A DNA stretch of 64,000 nt, from the IMG/VR virus record IMGVR_UViG_3300047476_000577, positions 1-64,000 of that record; one strand, written 5' to 3'. Source of the DNA: a virus. The position numbers were made by a program, and so were the translations under genes. The notes beneath the pieces were generated by a model that was not told the DNA's origin, ran no database searches, and saw only the letters and a program-made list of their open reading frames with translations. Of the stretch, positions 44,345 through 52,588 are shown one piece after another (position 1 is the first letter of the stretch; every line of letters starts with the position of its first letter).

Positions 44345-44983
44345 TTAGTTGTTATTCTTATCTTTGTTTGCACTAGGATCTAGACGGTATTCTGGTTTTA
44401 GGAACTGCATAGTTACGATTAAGTCAACAGGCCACGGCTGGCTGTTCATAAGCCACATCCATTGGTCCTGATACGGCGGGCGTGTCCACGCAGAAATCGT
44501 ATTTAAAATAATTCTGTCGTAGCGTTCTTGTCTTTGCTTAACGTGTTTGGGCCATATACGCTTGTGAACTTCCCAGTACTTTAAAGGATACGCCATAATA
44601 TATTGATACACATAGCGTTCTTCTGCATAACTAATGGCGTGCTCCATTACTTCTACTAGACCATTCATATTCCCTGCACTTTCGCATCTTTCTGCTCTAT
44701 TAGTAAGTGCTTTCTGGATGTACCACATATTAGTGTCGGGACTGAAATATTGTGTCATACAGCTATACAGTTTATCTGTATTTTCGTCAACGTAGCCCCA
44801 CATTTTAAAATGCGGGTTATCCTCCATTAGATAGTAATTCACCATAGTATGGCTTTTTGTTATTTCTAAGTGAGGCTTATACCACGGCATCTTATCTAAG
44901 TCTACACCTGCATATGTAGTCTTATCTTGATTCATTAAATTAATTTGATCAAGATAACTAATGTCTAATTGTTTAACTATCAT
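44345..44983 (-). CDS. GNAT-like protein
   Basis: This 212-residue protein starts MIVKQLDISYLDQINLMNQ, with a central helix VEVMEHAISYAEERYVY followed by strand QYIMAYP and a helix with YWEVHKRIWPKHV. The layout agrees with GNAT folds and with 38893-39573, but the CoA loop is poorly defined. It is coupled to the PP-loop gene by ATGA. The downstream end carries a CTAAATAT late-like box. Confidence 0.42.
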   Translation of the reverse strand: MIVKQLDISYLDQINLMNQDKTTYAGVDLDKMPWYKPHLEITKSHTMVNYYLMEDNPHFKMWGYVDENTDKLYSCMTQYFSPDTNMWYIQKALTNRAERCESAGNMNGLVEVMEHAISYAEERYVYQYIMAYPLKYWEVHKRIWPKHVKQRQERYDRIILNTISAWTRPPYQDQWMWLMNSQPWPVDLIVTMQFLKPEYRLDPSANKDKNNN

Positions 44984-45909
44984 TTTAGGGACTCTATAAA
45001 ATCTTTTACATATATTTGAAATACATTATCGTTATAAGGAATAACTTTTTGCATTTCTTGTTTGGCATTAAAGTTTAATAACTTCAATGTTTCGTAACCG
45101 TGGTACTTAGGCCTGGGTTTCAATAAGAAATGTTGCCCGTATACTTCTTTTTTTATTGCCTGCACACTACGCTTTCCTACTAATTGATTAGTGACTAGTT
45201 TAGTTACTAATGGGTCTATAGCATAACTTAACATTATTTCCGGAGTATAACTAAAGAATTCACTAATTACTGGCCGTTGATTGATGTGTGCATACTTGGG
45301 AACGCTTAAATCGTTGTTTTCTCTAACATAGTAAAACCAACGATTATTTCTTTCCTTCGGATTTTTGAGGTATGCGGCATAGTCGAACTTTTGTTCAAAA
45401 AATACTTCACCGGTTCCTAATACAGGAATAGCATCGTCGATTTTATTCATCAGCCAGATTAATTGAATCTGTGCAATCTGGCTGCTTTGATATTTTATAC
45501 CAATTGGCAAGTATTCTTTGCTTTTATAAAACTCTACAATGTCAATCTCGTGTACTCTATATTGTACATTATAATACTCGCAAAAGTCTATAGCGTATTT
45601 GATATCGTGATCGTTGTATCCGTCTTTGAATCTTAAGATATCTGCTACAAAAGGTACACCTGCTAGTAAAAAACTTTGTGCCAATACTTCGCTATCGACA
45701 CCGCCGCTGAAAAATATACTGAATTTTTCATTAGGGTAAGCATCTTTTATTTTACTAACAACATCTAGGCACTCCGATTTAAAGTCAGCAGGGCGCCTTG
45801 TCACTTTATCCCAGTGCATTTTAAAAATATCCGAGTCGTGTGTTCTATTAGAAAATGGAACACCATTGTATGTCCAATGAAAATGATTATTTTGTGTTAG
45901 TGTTACCAT
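44980..45909 (-). CDS. PP-loop ATP pyrophosphatase, distinct type
   Basis: This 309-residue protein has the PP-loop SGGVDSE at 68-74 after SIFF. It is not closely related to the copies A and B, since the shared WYNF and HxxDDF segments are missing. It contains VLGTGEVFFEQKFD (near 155), suggesting a substrate pocket, and a basic end GKRSVQAIKKEVYGQHFLLKPRP. It overlaps the TauD-like gene upstream by 23 bases. The role is probably amide, amidine or ligase chemistry; the substrate is unknown. Confidence 0.7.
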   Translation of the reverse strand: MVTLTQNNHFHWTYNGVPFSNRTHDSDIFKMHWDKVTRRPADFKSECLDVVSKIKDAYPNEKFSIFFSGGVDSEVLAQSFLLAGVPFVADILRFKDGYNDHDIKYAIDFCEYYNVQYRVHEIDIVEFYKSKEYLPIGIKYQSSQIAQIQLIWLMNKIDDAIPVLGTGEVFFEQKFDYAAYLKNPKERNNRWFYYVRENNDLSVPKYAHINQRPVISEFFSYTPEIMLSYAIDPLVTKLVTNQLVGKRSVQAIKKEVYGQHFLLKPRPKYHGYETLKLLNFNAKQEMQKVIPYNDNVFQIYVKDFIESLK

Positions 45910-46756
45910 AATTAAATTCTGGGTCTAGCTGGGTATCTATAGACACTCGAACGAACCTTCTATCTCCCACGCTATCGGAAAATATTTCTCCCTCGCCTTT
46001 GCGGTGCATAGTGGCCCAATTATCGAAAATAATTAAATCTCCTATTTCCCAGTTGTGTGAGTACTGATATTTATTGCCCAGGTCTTTAACAACATTTTTT
46101 AAAATTTCGTTATCTAAATATTTTTTCTCTGTTCCGTGCTGTTCATACCAGGAGCGAATCCACCCGTTGTCCTGACTAACAGCATTTAATCTTAGAAACT
46201 TTTCTTTAGTATATGGATGTTCTTCTATAGCAGGTAAATCTTTTATATTAGTTCCTACTCGTTGCCAGCTTTGGTATGTGAAATATCTACGACTGTATTT
46301 TTCTTTTTCTTCTTGACTGAGGTCAGAATAAGCTCTTGCCATATTTGAAACATCAGTGGTCATACCTTTAAATTTAGAAGGGAGATCGATGCAGTATAGC
46401 ATTCTACTAGGATATCTTGCAAAGCCGGGTTCATTGGCAATATCTACGTGCCAAGGAATTCCTGAAAATAATCTTGCGTAGCTTTTATTAGTATAGTCTG
46501 TATAAGATCTTCCTTGATTATCAAATCTTGCATCTTCTTTAATTGACTTATAATCTTTATACGCCCACGGCTTACCTAGCTTTTCCCCTAGATCTATTAT
46601 TTTTTTAGGACTAAGGTTGTGCCATCCTTTAAACACTAATACTTTATGGGTGAATAGCAGATGTCGTAAATCACTATTATCGACTGCCATTACTTCGTCG
46701 TATGATAGGTTTATTTTAATTCCTATAAAATCAGTGAGGGAAGTGTAGGGTATCAT
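45887..46756 (-). CDS. TauD/TfdA-family 2OG dioxygenase
   Basis: This 289-residue protein has HVD at 103-105 (SGIPWHVDIANEPG), distal H251 (NWATMHRKG) and R266/R270 in DRRFVRV, the full TauD iron and 2OG set. The N-terminal FTHKVLVFKGW is the usual strand before the core. The family hydroxylates small molecules such as taurine, amino acids or betaines. It is flanked by an AspH-type oxygenase and a PP-loop enzyme, both overlapping. Confidence 0.85.
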   Translation of the reverse strand: MIPYTSLTDFIGIKINLSYDEVMAVDNSDLRHLLFTHKVLVFKGWHNLSPKKIIDLGEKLGKPWAYKDYKSIKEDARFDNQGRSYTDYTNKSYARLFSGIPWHVDIANEPGFARYPSRMLYCIDLPSKFKGMTTDVSNMARAYSDLSQEEKEKYSRRYFTYQSWQRVGTNIKDLPAIEEHPYTKEKFLRLNAVSQDNGWIRSWYEQHGTEKKYLDNEILKNVVKDLGNKYQYSHNWEIGDLIIFDNWATMHRKGEGEIFSDSVGDRRFVRVSIDTQLDPEFNYGNTNTK

Positions 46757-47330
46757 TTCGTACGTCCATTATAATATGTATGCGATCACTGTCTCCTTTA
46801 TTAGATGCCCAGTGCATAGTTTTATTGTCAAACACCCATAATTCTCCTTGCTCGAAGCGGACAGTTTCTGTGTCTTCTTTACTACCACAACTAAAGCTAA
46901 CTCCGTTGTTAGTTTTAAGTACGATATGATATCTATCGTGCAAATCAAAGTATTTTCCTGGATCAATGTGAGGATATATGTTGCCGCCTGGGACCATTTT
47001 AGCAATATAGCATCTTCCTAATTTAGATCCCGGCAGCGCCAATAATAAGGCACTATTAATTAATTTTCTACAAGCAGGAAGTCTGTACATTGCCTCTGCG
47101 TCTACTGCTTCTAGCATTTTATCTGCTAGTTCTTTCGCTCCTCGGGCATCAGATATAGAATCGCTTTTATGATTCTTGTCGTGAATTCTTAGGTGAATAG
47201 ATTGCCCTTCCCTGAGAGGAGGGCTTTGCTCTGGCCTTGCTGTATGCGGCCCAAACAAGTGATAATTTTGCATAACCTCTTCTAAGGCTTCTGTTACATC
47301 AATGTTACCTATAAATTTAAAATATTTCAT
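46731..47330 (-). CDS. AspH-type beta-hydroxylase-like protein, copy 1
   Basis: This 199-residue protein has PHID with H121 and D123, a strand HIVLKTNNG, then GELWVFDN and distal H173 with R183 (SDRIHIIMD): the Asp/Asn beta-hydroxylase pattern. It overlaps its paralogue at 47327-47902 by 4 bases and the TauD-like gene by 26. The substrate may be a peptide or a small molecule. Confidence 0.8.
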   Translation of the reverse strand: MKYFKFIGNIDVTEALEEVMQNYHLFGPHTARPEQSPPLREGQSIHLRIHDKNHKSDSISDARGAKELADKMLEAVDAEAMYRLPACRKLINSALLLALPGSKLGRCYIAKMVPGGNIYPHIDPGKYFDLHDRYHIVLKTNNGVSFSCGSKEDTETVRFEQGELWVFDNKTMHWASNKGDSDRIHIIMDVRNDTLHFPH

Positions 47331-47902
47331 ATCGTGTCAAATAGTAAGTGTACCCGGTCATCCTGGCTAGCGTTCATTGCAGTGTGCATCGCAGTTGAAA
47401 CTAAACTGTAGAGTTTACCTTCAGTCTCCATAGTATATAACCCGTGTTCAGTTACAATGAAGCATCTAGGATTTGTAATAATGGGAACGTGATAACGTAT
47501 TAGATCATCGTCCTTGTGCCAGCTGTAGCAAGTTTTAGATCTAAGCATCATTAGCCTAATTCTGCCAATCGGTCTTGTGCTAAATTCTCTAACTTTGTTA
47601 ATTACAAATTCAAAATATGTATTCTTTACAGCAGGGTGCAAGTGGGTAAATTTTTCTTTTTCTTTACCCTCTTGATATACACGATTAAGTCTGTTGTCGA
47701 GTCCTGGCTTGATAATACTGCCTATACCATCGTATATTTGATCAGCAGGATCATCATACTCGCCTGTATGCACAAGGCTTAATTGATTGCTGTGCGGATG
47801 CCAGGGGTACTTTTTAAGCAAAAACCCTAGTTCCATTTTTAATTTCAGCTTGTCAAAAACTATAGGATAGGATTCGACATCTATTACGTTATCATTAAAC
47901 AT
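47327..47902 (-). CDS. AspH-type beta-hydroxylase-like protein, copy 2
   Basis: This 191-residue protein has SWHKDDD with H129 and D131, RYHVPI as the following strand, and distal H173 with R183 (DDRVHLLFD), so the catalytic spacing resembles copy 1. It is the first gene of the minus cluster; a consensus late box ends 5 bases before its ATG, implying late, perhaps leaderless, expression of the cluster. Confidence 0.75.
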   Translation of the reverse strand: MFNDNVIDVESYPIVFDKLKLKMELGFLLKKYPWHPHSNQLSLVHTGEYDDPADQIYDGIGSIIKPGLDNRLNRVYQEGKEKEKFTHLHPAVKNTYFEFVINKVREFSTRPIGRIRLMMLRSKTCYSWHKDDDLIRYHVPIITNPRCFIVTEHGLYTMETEGKLYSLVSTAMHTAMNASQDDRVHLLFDTI

Positions 47903-47907
47903 ACACT

Positions 47908-47915
47908 TATTTATA
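47908..47915 (-). promoter_or_regulatory. Consensus late promoter of the oxygenase cluster
   Basis: TATAAATA (complement of 47908-47915) ends 5 bases before ATG 47902, the same spacing as before gp25. No ribosome site can fit if transcription begins 6 bases after the box. Confidence 0.75.
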
Positions 47916-47936
47916 GATGCAATACCTTGGCTTTTC

Positions 47937-48488
47937 TTAATCTAGAGCAAAAGTTATTGTCCATTGTAGTGTATGTTGAATCATTTCCGGTTCGTCGTTT
48001 ATTGTAGCGTTTTTATACCACTTGCTCATCGGGTGGTGCTCACTTTTCATTGCACGTTTGAATATAGTAAGCAAACCTCGATTGTACTCGTTAACAGTAA
48101 TCATTGCGCGAGTGGCACCATTTGCTTTAGCCCATTCTAGCTGCTTAGGTAACAAGTATTCGTGTAACAGGTATTGTGTTCTGAACTCTTTCAGCGTCCA
48201 AGTTCTAACTAAAAGAATTGCAGTGGAATCTTTTATGTATACGCCACTAGCAGATATAGTCTGCATATCGTTGCATAGTACAAAGTATTGCCCAGTTGGC
48301 GGGACAAGTCGCTGCTCGTTATAAAGCAAAAAAAGTACACTAGCGGGATTATTTTCCCAGTCAGTGTACTTCATATTAGAAGCAGCAGGATGTTTAGGCT
48401 CTGCTGCTTCTATGGTTTTACAGAATCCAGAAACTAGCCTATAGTGATCTGGATCTTCTTTGTTAATTGCAATTACGCTATAGGTCAT
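47937..48488 (-). CDS. GNAT-family acetyltransferase
   Basis: This 183-residue protein has an N-terminal strand [16 protein letters not shown], a central strand pair with [20 protein letters not shown] and a helix [19 protein letters not shown], followed by [17 protein letters not shown], where the N-x-(R/G) turn and helix match GNAT motif B. It is better preserved than the other two GNAT-like proteins. It overlaps the ThyA start region by 4 bases on its 5' side. Confidence 0.6.
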   Translation of the reverse strand: MTYSVIAINKEDPDHYRLVSGFCKTIEAAEPKHPAASNMKYTDWENNPASVLFLLYNEQRLVPPTGQYFVLCNDMQTISASGVYIKDSTAILLVRTWTLKEFRTQYLLHEYLLPKQLEWAKANGATRAMITVNEYNRGLLTIFKRAMKSEHHPMSKWYKNATINDEPEMIQHTLQWTITFALD

Positions 48489-49384
48489 ACTGCCATTGCA
48501 GCCTTGATAGCACCGTGAGATTGATAGCCCACTAGCTCGATGTCTGCCATAGTAAATCCGTCAATGTCTTTAATTGCAGGATTTAGTTTTAGCGTAGGTA
48601 AAGCCAGTGTCTCTCGTGACAGTTGTTCTTTAACTTGCTCTACGTGGTTGGAGTAGATATGGGCATCGCCGATAGTATGCACAAACTCGCCCACACCTAA
48701 ATCGCACACTTGAGCAATCATATGTGTAAACAGGCTGTAGCTAGCAATGTTAAATGGGACACCCAAGAAGAAGTCTGCACTACGCTGGTACATCTGGCAG
48801 CTTAATTTTCCGTTGCGTACATAGAATTGTGCAAAACTATGACAAGGAGGCAATGCCATTTGATCTAGTTCGCCGGGGTTCCACGCAGATATAATATGAC
48901 GCCTATCCTCGGGCTTTGACTTAATGCCAGCAATTAGATTTGCTAGCTGATCTACTTCTGTTCGATCAGCAGCTACCCTGACACCACCTAGGTGAGCATC
49001 TCCCATATCTTTACGTTCAGTATACTTGCGCCAGTGTCGCCACTGTACACCATATACACGGCCTAAGTCGCCTTCGTACTGTGCTTTAGGTGTCCAATAG
49101 TCTGCTTGTGCATTAGCAGTCCATATTGTAGATTTTGCATCATCTCGAGTACCGTGCAGAATTTCTGCTAGTCTACGTTCGTCGCCGCTGCCTTCAATGA
49201 ACCAAAGTAATTCCGACACCACACTTTTCCAGGCTAGCTTCTTTGTAGTGACAGCAGGAAAGCCTTTAGTTAGGTCATAACGGCTTTGCATACCAAACAC
49301 ACTGATAGTACCAGTGCCTGTACGGTCTTTTGATTCTACACCGTTATCTAATATAAATTGTAAATCTTTTAAGTATTGTTGCAT
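48485..49384 (-). CDS. td: Thymidylate synthase ThyA
   Basis: This 299-residue enzyme methylates dUMP to dTMP. The active site is [12 protein letters not shown], followed by [19 protein letters not shown] with the canonical nucleotide and folate-binding residues. Other family features are the [14 protein letters not shown] and [11 protein letters not shown] segments. ATG 49384 is the likely start (upstream codon TTG at 49393 is weaker). It overlaps DHFR by 16 bases, the usual pairing since ThyA makes dihydrofolate. No intron is present, unlike T4 td. Confidence 0.96.
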   Translation of the reverse strand: MQQYLKDLQFILDNGVESKDRTGTGTISVFGMQSRYDLTKGFPAVTTKKLAWKSVVSELLWFIEGSGDERRLAEILHGTRDDAKSTIWTANAQADYWTPKAQYEGDLGRVYGVQWRHWRKYTERKDMGDAHLGGVRVAADRTEVDQLANLIAGIKSKPEDRRHIISAWNPGELDQMALPPCHSFAQFYVRNGKLSCQMYQRSADFFLGVPFNIASYSLFTHMIAQVCDLGVGEFVHTIGDAHIYSNHVEQVKEQLSRETLALPTLKLNPAIKDIDGFTMADIELVGYQSHGAIKAAMAV

Positions 49385-49833
49385 CTTAACCAAGTCTCAA
49401 ATGCGAGCTCTGCTTTTACGGTACATTCATTAAACGTAAAATTATCTAGCAAAGCTTCTGTATCAATGAAAGTATCGCATTGATAGTCACTAGAAAAACG
49501 TGTAACGTACACAGTGTCTATCCTGTCGATAAACGACTGTATCAATTTAGCACCGCCTATTACTACTGCATCTGCAGGTATAGCAGGGTCGTCTATTGAT
49601 TGTACTGTAATAACACCGGGTATGTCAATAGGCTTGCTAGTGACTATAATGTTTGTTCTATTAGGTAATGGCTTAGGGAAAGCAGGATCGTCCCAAGTCT
49701 TGCGGCCCATTACTACTGTTTTGCCTAATGTGTGTTGTTTAAACCAAGCAAAGTCTTCTTTATTTTTTGGCCAAGGTAGTGTACCGTCTTTGCCGATCCC
49801 GCCATTAGAATCGACTGCAAATATAGCCTTCAT
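49369..49833 (-). CDS. frd: Dihydrofolate reductase
   Basis: The 154-residue enzyme starts [20 protein letters not shown], with W-P (20-21), [21 protein letters not shown] (about 44-55) and the C-terminal [16 protein letters not shown]. All are DHFR hallmarks. It regenerates tetrahydrofolate for ThyA. It overlaps ThyA at its end and follows a 101-residue gene by ATGA. Confidence 0.95.
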   Translation of the reverse strand: MKAIFAVDSNGGIGKDGTLPWPKNKEDFAWFKQHTLGKTVVMGRKTWDDPAFPKPLPNRTNIIVTSKPIDIPGVITVQSIDDPAIPADAVVIGGAKLIQSFIDRIDTVYVTRFSSDYQCDTFIDTEALLDNFTFNECTVKAELAFETWLRCNNT

Positions 49834-50135
49834 TTTTCCTCGCCGAAGTGTTTTGCTAGTAACCCTGCAACGTGCTTGGTTACGCTTTTCTTTAGTAAGT
49901 CGCTATCCATAGTTATTTGGACGTCGACAATCATATCTTTATATTCTTGGAGTTCTTCAGATTTTAGTATTGTGTCAATGTCGTCGAGACCTTCTAAGTC
50001 TGCGCCTTCGAACACAATTGAAGTGCCGTTGTTTAGGACCACGTTTATAGTTGCTATAAACCTTACAGGGAGATCATTCATAACAACATCGTTTAGGATG
50101 TCGTCAAAACTCCGGTCTCTCTTTATCAATGCCAT
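49830..50135 (-). CDS. Conserved phage protein, 101 residues
   Basis: The protein starts MALIKRDRSFDDILNDV at ATG 50135. It is an alpha/beta protein with a tandem of strands RFIATINVVLNNGTSIVFE and a helical end [14 protein letters not shown]. The function is unknown. It overlaps the gene before by 32 bases, long for this genome, and ends with ATGA into DHFR. The longer start at 50192 would overlap the neighbour further. Confidence 0.65.
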   Translation of the reverse strand: MALIKRDRSFDDILNDVVMNDLPVRFIATINVVLNNGTSIVFEGADLEGLDDIDTILKSEELQEYKDMIVDVQITMDSDLLKKSVTKHVAGLLAKHFGEEK

Positions 50136-50406
50136 CGTCTTTAACCAATTCTTTATTTCTGTATAACGAGTCTTCGTGTTCCAGTGCAGCAACTATAATA
50201 GCAGCGGCTTTGATTAAGTTGTCGCGAAACACTTCACGTTCTGGCTTAATGCCTTTTCTATTTACATCCTGTGCCAAATAATGGATTACGATGGCGATCC
50301 AATCATTTGAACTATATGTTAAGTCGTACTCGCTACCAGGTAAAGACTGCTGACGCAGTCTTTCCTGTTTAACTTTAGCTAGTATGTCGTCAAGCAACGG
50401 CAACAC
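50104..50406 (-). CDS. Small protein resembling MazG-like phage nucleotide hydrolases
   Basis: This 100-residue protein probably starts at GTG 50406, with AGGA 6-9 bases upstream; no ATG fits. Pattern: DILAKVKQERLRQQ (helix), SSNDWIAIVIHYLAQDV, then FRDNLIKAAAIIVAALEHED. The E-R-x-x-Q, ndW and L-x-K-x-A-A-x-x-(V/A)-A-x-(I/L)-E order resembles phage dATP/dGTP diphosphohydrolase-like (MazG-like) proteins, but the metal-binding EExxE set is missing. Membership is therefore tentative. Confidence 0.5.
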   Translation of the reverse strand: MLPLLDDILAKVKQERLRQQSLPGSEYDLTYSSNDWIAIVIHYLAQDVNRKGIKPEREVFRDNLIKAAAIIVAALEHEDSLYRNKELVKDDGIDKERPEF

Positions 50407-50956
50407 TCTTCTTCCTACCGCGAGCTTTAGCTGCCTTAGGATCGATACTGTCTGCTTGTGCACGTAGCTCGGCTGCTTGTTTTTCAAACAATGCTGCTTG
50501 GTTACGCAAGTTTTGTGCAAGTGTAGCATCATCGATAACGCCGTCATCGTGTTTAGCAACTGGACCATCGCCGGGTTGTACAGCGGCTGGATCGATACCG
50601 GAGTCAAGTTGAGACAAGCTACGATTTAGTTCGGATAGATTGATCTCGACGTCGATACGTGGACGCATAATTACACGTTCTGCAGGCACCTTACGAAGGA
50701 AACCTTTGCTGTGAAGTGTAGTTAGCATATTGCTACCGTCATAGAAGAATTGACGGTTTGCATACTCATAAAACTCTAGTGTTTCTTGTGCAGTTAGGCT
50801 TTCTACTGCATCCATTAGGTTTTGATGATAGCGGTCGGGTAGACTATCTGTCTCCACGATTAGACAGCTTTGTGGCTCGTCTGGGAGTGAACGGAATACT
50901 ACGATAACACGGTGACCGGTATCGCGTAGTGTTCCTACGTGTTTTAGAAATTTCAT
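50390..50956 (-). CDS. Conserved phage protein, 188 residues
   Basis: The protein starts MKFLKHVGTLRDTGHRVIVVFRSLPDEPQSC. The first 95 residues are well ordered (LMDAVESLTAQETLEFYEYANRQFF ... LTTLHSKGFLRKVP); the last 70 are Asp/Ala/Gln-rich, ending in a basic tail (ARGRKKSVAVA). Similar proteins are common, always hypothetical, in aquatic T4-like phages. A role in DNA or structural processes cannot be inferred. Confidence 0.65.
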   Translation of the reverse strand: MKFLKHVGTLRDTGHRVIVVFRSLPDEPQSCLIVETDSLPDRYHQNLMDAVESLTAQETLEFYEYANRQFFYDGSNMLTTLHSKGFLRKVPAERVIMRPRIDVEINLSELNRSLSQLDSGIDPAAVQPGDGPVAKHDDGVIDDATLAQNLRNQAALFEKQAAELRAQADSIDPKAAKARGRKKSVAVA

Positions 50957-50974
50957 CTCTGTGTGTCTTTCTAA

Positions 50975-51205
50975 TTAGGCGGCGTCTTCGCCAGTTGCAG
51001 TAGCGGCAGAAGACTCTGCTTGCTCTTGCTCGGCTTTGGCAGCAGCTTCTGCTTCGCGTTGAGCTTTAACAGCTTCAACAAAGGCAGTTAGCTTGTTATA
51101 TACTGCGCCTACTACTGTAGCTTCGGCTGCTTTAAAGGCACCACGCTGTACTGCGGCGTCAATAATTTGTGCCGCGGCTGCTAAGTCTTGATCAGTTAGT
51201 TCCAT
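50975..51205 (-). CDS. Small Ala/Glu-rich protein, 76 residues
   Basis: The protein starts MELTDQDLAAAAQIIDAAV and ends in a charged, low-complexity tail (EAAAKAEQEQAESS). It is mostly helical, perhaps a coiled coil. No function is assigned. AAGAGG lies 6-11 bases before ATG, with a TAATAAATA box and a sigma70 promoter further upstream. Confidence 0.65.
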   Translation of the reverse strand: MELTDQDLAAAAQIIDAAVQRGAFKAAEATVVGAVYNKLTAFVEAVKAQREAEAAAKAEQEQAESSAATATGEDAA

Positions 51206-51233
51206 TTTATACCTCTTAATTAAGTGTGTGTTT

Positions 51234-51242
51234 TATTTATTA
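51234..51242 (-). promoter_or_regulatory. Late-type box
   Basis: TAATAAATA (complement of 51234-51242), 28 bases before ATG 51205 and just downstream of the sigma70 promoter at 51252. The gene may be transcribed both early and late. Confidence 0.5.
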
Positions 51243-51251
51243 TGGTATCTT

Positions 51252-51281
51252 ATTATACAAAAAAGAAAGGCTACAGGTCAA
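51252..51281 (-). promoter_or_regulatory. Sigma70-type promoter overlapping a terminator
   Basis: TTGACC (complement of 51276-51281), 18-base spacer, TATAAT (51252-51257), minus strand. The -35 lies in the loop of the terminator hairpin and the -10 follows the T run. Confidence 0.7.
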
Positions 51282-51289
51282 CTGTAGCC
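51258..51289 (-). terminator. Intrinsic terminator of the VWA/MoxR block
   Basis: The minus-strand RNA would form GGCTACAG / CTGTAGCC with a five-base loop, followed by TTTCTTTTTTG. It ends the 51309-52511 transcript and shares bases with the next promoter. Confidence 0.8.
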
Positions 51290-51308
51290 TTGTAATAAGT
51301 TCAAACTT

Positions 51309-52511
51309 TTATTTGTGCTTGAACTCGTAGTGTGCAGTTACGCCAAACGGTGCTTCAATGTTTGGGCCGCCGTGTACTACGAATAGTGTGTCGCAGTAGT
51401 CTGGGTCACCCCATTCGCCGCAAGGGTAACCGTCTGTAAACATAATGAACTGTTTGGGCTGGATATCCCGTTCTTTCATATATTCCCAGTTAGCTTCGAA
51501 CATAGTACCACCACCGCCTTGAGGCTCGTAGTCTGCAATGTCATCGCCTGCATCACTGCTAAAGTCGCGCTCTGCGTACACTTGAGTATCGAAACACCAA
51601 ATCTTAATGTTCCAACTATCAAAGGTACCCATAATGCCTTGAATCTCGCCAAGGAAGTCTTTAACCATATCGTTAGAGATACTACCTGAAGTGTCAATGG
51701 CAATACACACATCTACTTCTTCAGCAGGTAGCATACCCGGCAGCACTGCACCAGTATGCCAGCTCTTGCGGCTAGGACGAGTAAACGAGTAGTCGTTTTT
51801 AATCATACTAGTCAATTGGATGCGGCACAGTTCTTGCCAAGGCATTTTTGGATCTGTAATGTTCTTAACAATACGATCTACGCCAGTCGGCAAATTGCCT
51901 GCACCAGCAGCCTGTGCTGCCTGGATAACTGCATCTTTAAGCTCGTCACGCAGAGCTTTGCGCTCTTCTTCGGTTAGCTTCTTGCCAATGCCGGACTTGC
52001 CGTCGCCATCACCGTCTTCGCTGTCGCCGTCACCTTCTAAGTCCAAGTGAGTGTCGAGTGTCATCTTAATAGTGACAGCATTTTCCATTAGCTTGTCGTA
52101 GACTTCGTCAGTAGTCATACCATCATACTGTCGGTCTGCGAGGATAGGAACTACCTTAATTACATCGCCAATGCGGTCACGAATGAGGCCGTTGTTAATA
52201 ACATAGTCAGCCGCCATATTCCACACTTGGGGCTCACGCTCGCCTCGGCGTAGCATATGCTCGTAGACGCAGTGCATAACTTCGTGAGCAATTAGAAAGA
52301 TGAGCTCACCGTCTGACAACTTAGAAACAAATTCGTCGTTATAGAACAAATTACGACCATCTACTGCGGCAGTAGGAATACGGTCGCTGGCATCCACAAT
52401 CTTAAGACGAGTTGCAAGGTTACCAAAGAACGGGTGATGCAATAGCAGTTTTACACGGGCTTTGGTAATACGATCTCGTTGCTTAGAAGCAGTTACAGTA
52501 GTCATTGTCAA
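51309..52511 (-). CDS. VWA-domain putative metallopeptidase
   Basis: This 400-residue protein has a HEVMH zinc motif at 76-80 (IFLIAHEVMHCVYEH), an acidic Asp/Glu/Gly-rich insert at about 155-172, and a VWA domain with the MIDAS motif DTSGS at 273-277. The layout fits the VWA-like metal-dependent peptidase family (DUF2201 type). Such proteins pair with MoxR ATPases, and the MoxR gene is directly upstream. The pair may act as a chaperone or protease system on a phage or host target. Confidence 0.85.
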   Translation of the reverse strand: MTMTTVTASKQRDRITKARVKLLLHHPFFGNLATRLKIVDASDRIPTAAVDGRNLFYNDEFVSKLSDGELIFLIAHEVMHCVYEHMLRRGEREPQVWNMAADYVINNGLIRDRIGDVIKVVPILADRQYDGMTTDEVYDKLMENAVTIKMTLDTHLDLEGDGDSEDGDGDGKSGIGKKLTEEERKALRDELKDAVIQAAQAAGAGNLPTGVDRIVKNITDPKMPWQELCRIQLTSMIKNDYSFTRPSRKSWHTGAVLPGMLPAEEVDVCIAIDTSGSISNDMVKDFLGEIQGIMGTFDSWNIKIWCFDTQVYAERDFSSDAGDDIADYEPQGGGGTMFEANWEYMKERDIQPKQFIMFTDGYPCGEWGDPDYCDTLFVVHGGPNIEAPFGVTAHYEFKHK

Positions 52512-52528
52512 TTCCTTATTAAGCCATT

Positions 52529-52557
52529 ATTATAGCACACTTGCATTTATCGGTCAA
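52529..52557 (-). promoter_or_regulatory. Sigma70-type early promoter for the VWA gene
   Basis: TTGACC (complement of 52552-52557), 17-base spacer ending TGTGC, consensus TATAAT (52529-52534). Confidence 0.82.
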
Positions 52558-52562
52558 ATAGT

Positions 52563-52588
52563 AAAAAAGCGCCTTGCGGCGCTTTTTT
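52563..52588 (-). terminator. Intrinsic terminator after MoxR gene
   Basis: Stem GCGCC / GGCGC with a TTGC loop, flanked by A6 and T6 runs; the flanking runs also pair. It overlaps the MoxR stop codon and separates MoxR from the VWA gene. Confidence 0.85.

Noticed and set aside
48485-49384. Group I intron in the thymidylate synthase gene, as in T4 td
   Set aside because: The coding frame is continuous across the T4 intron position with all conserved segments present.
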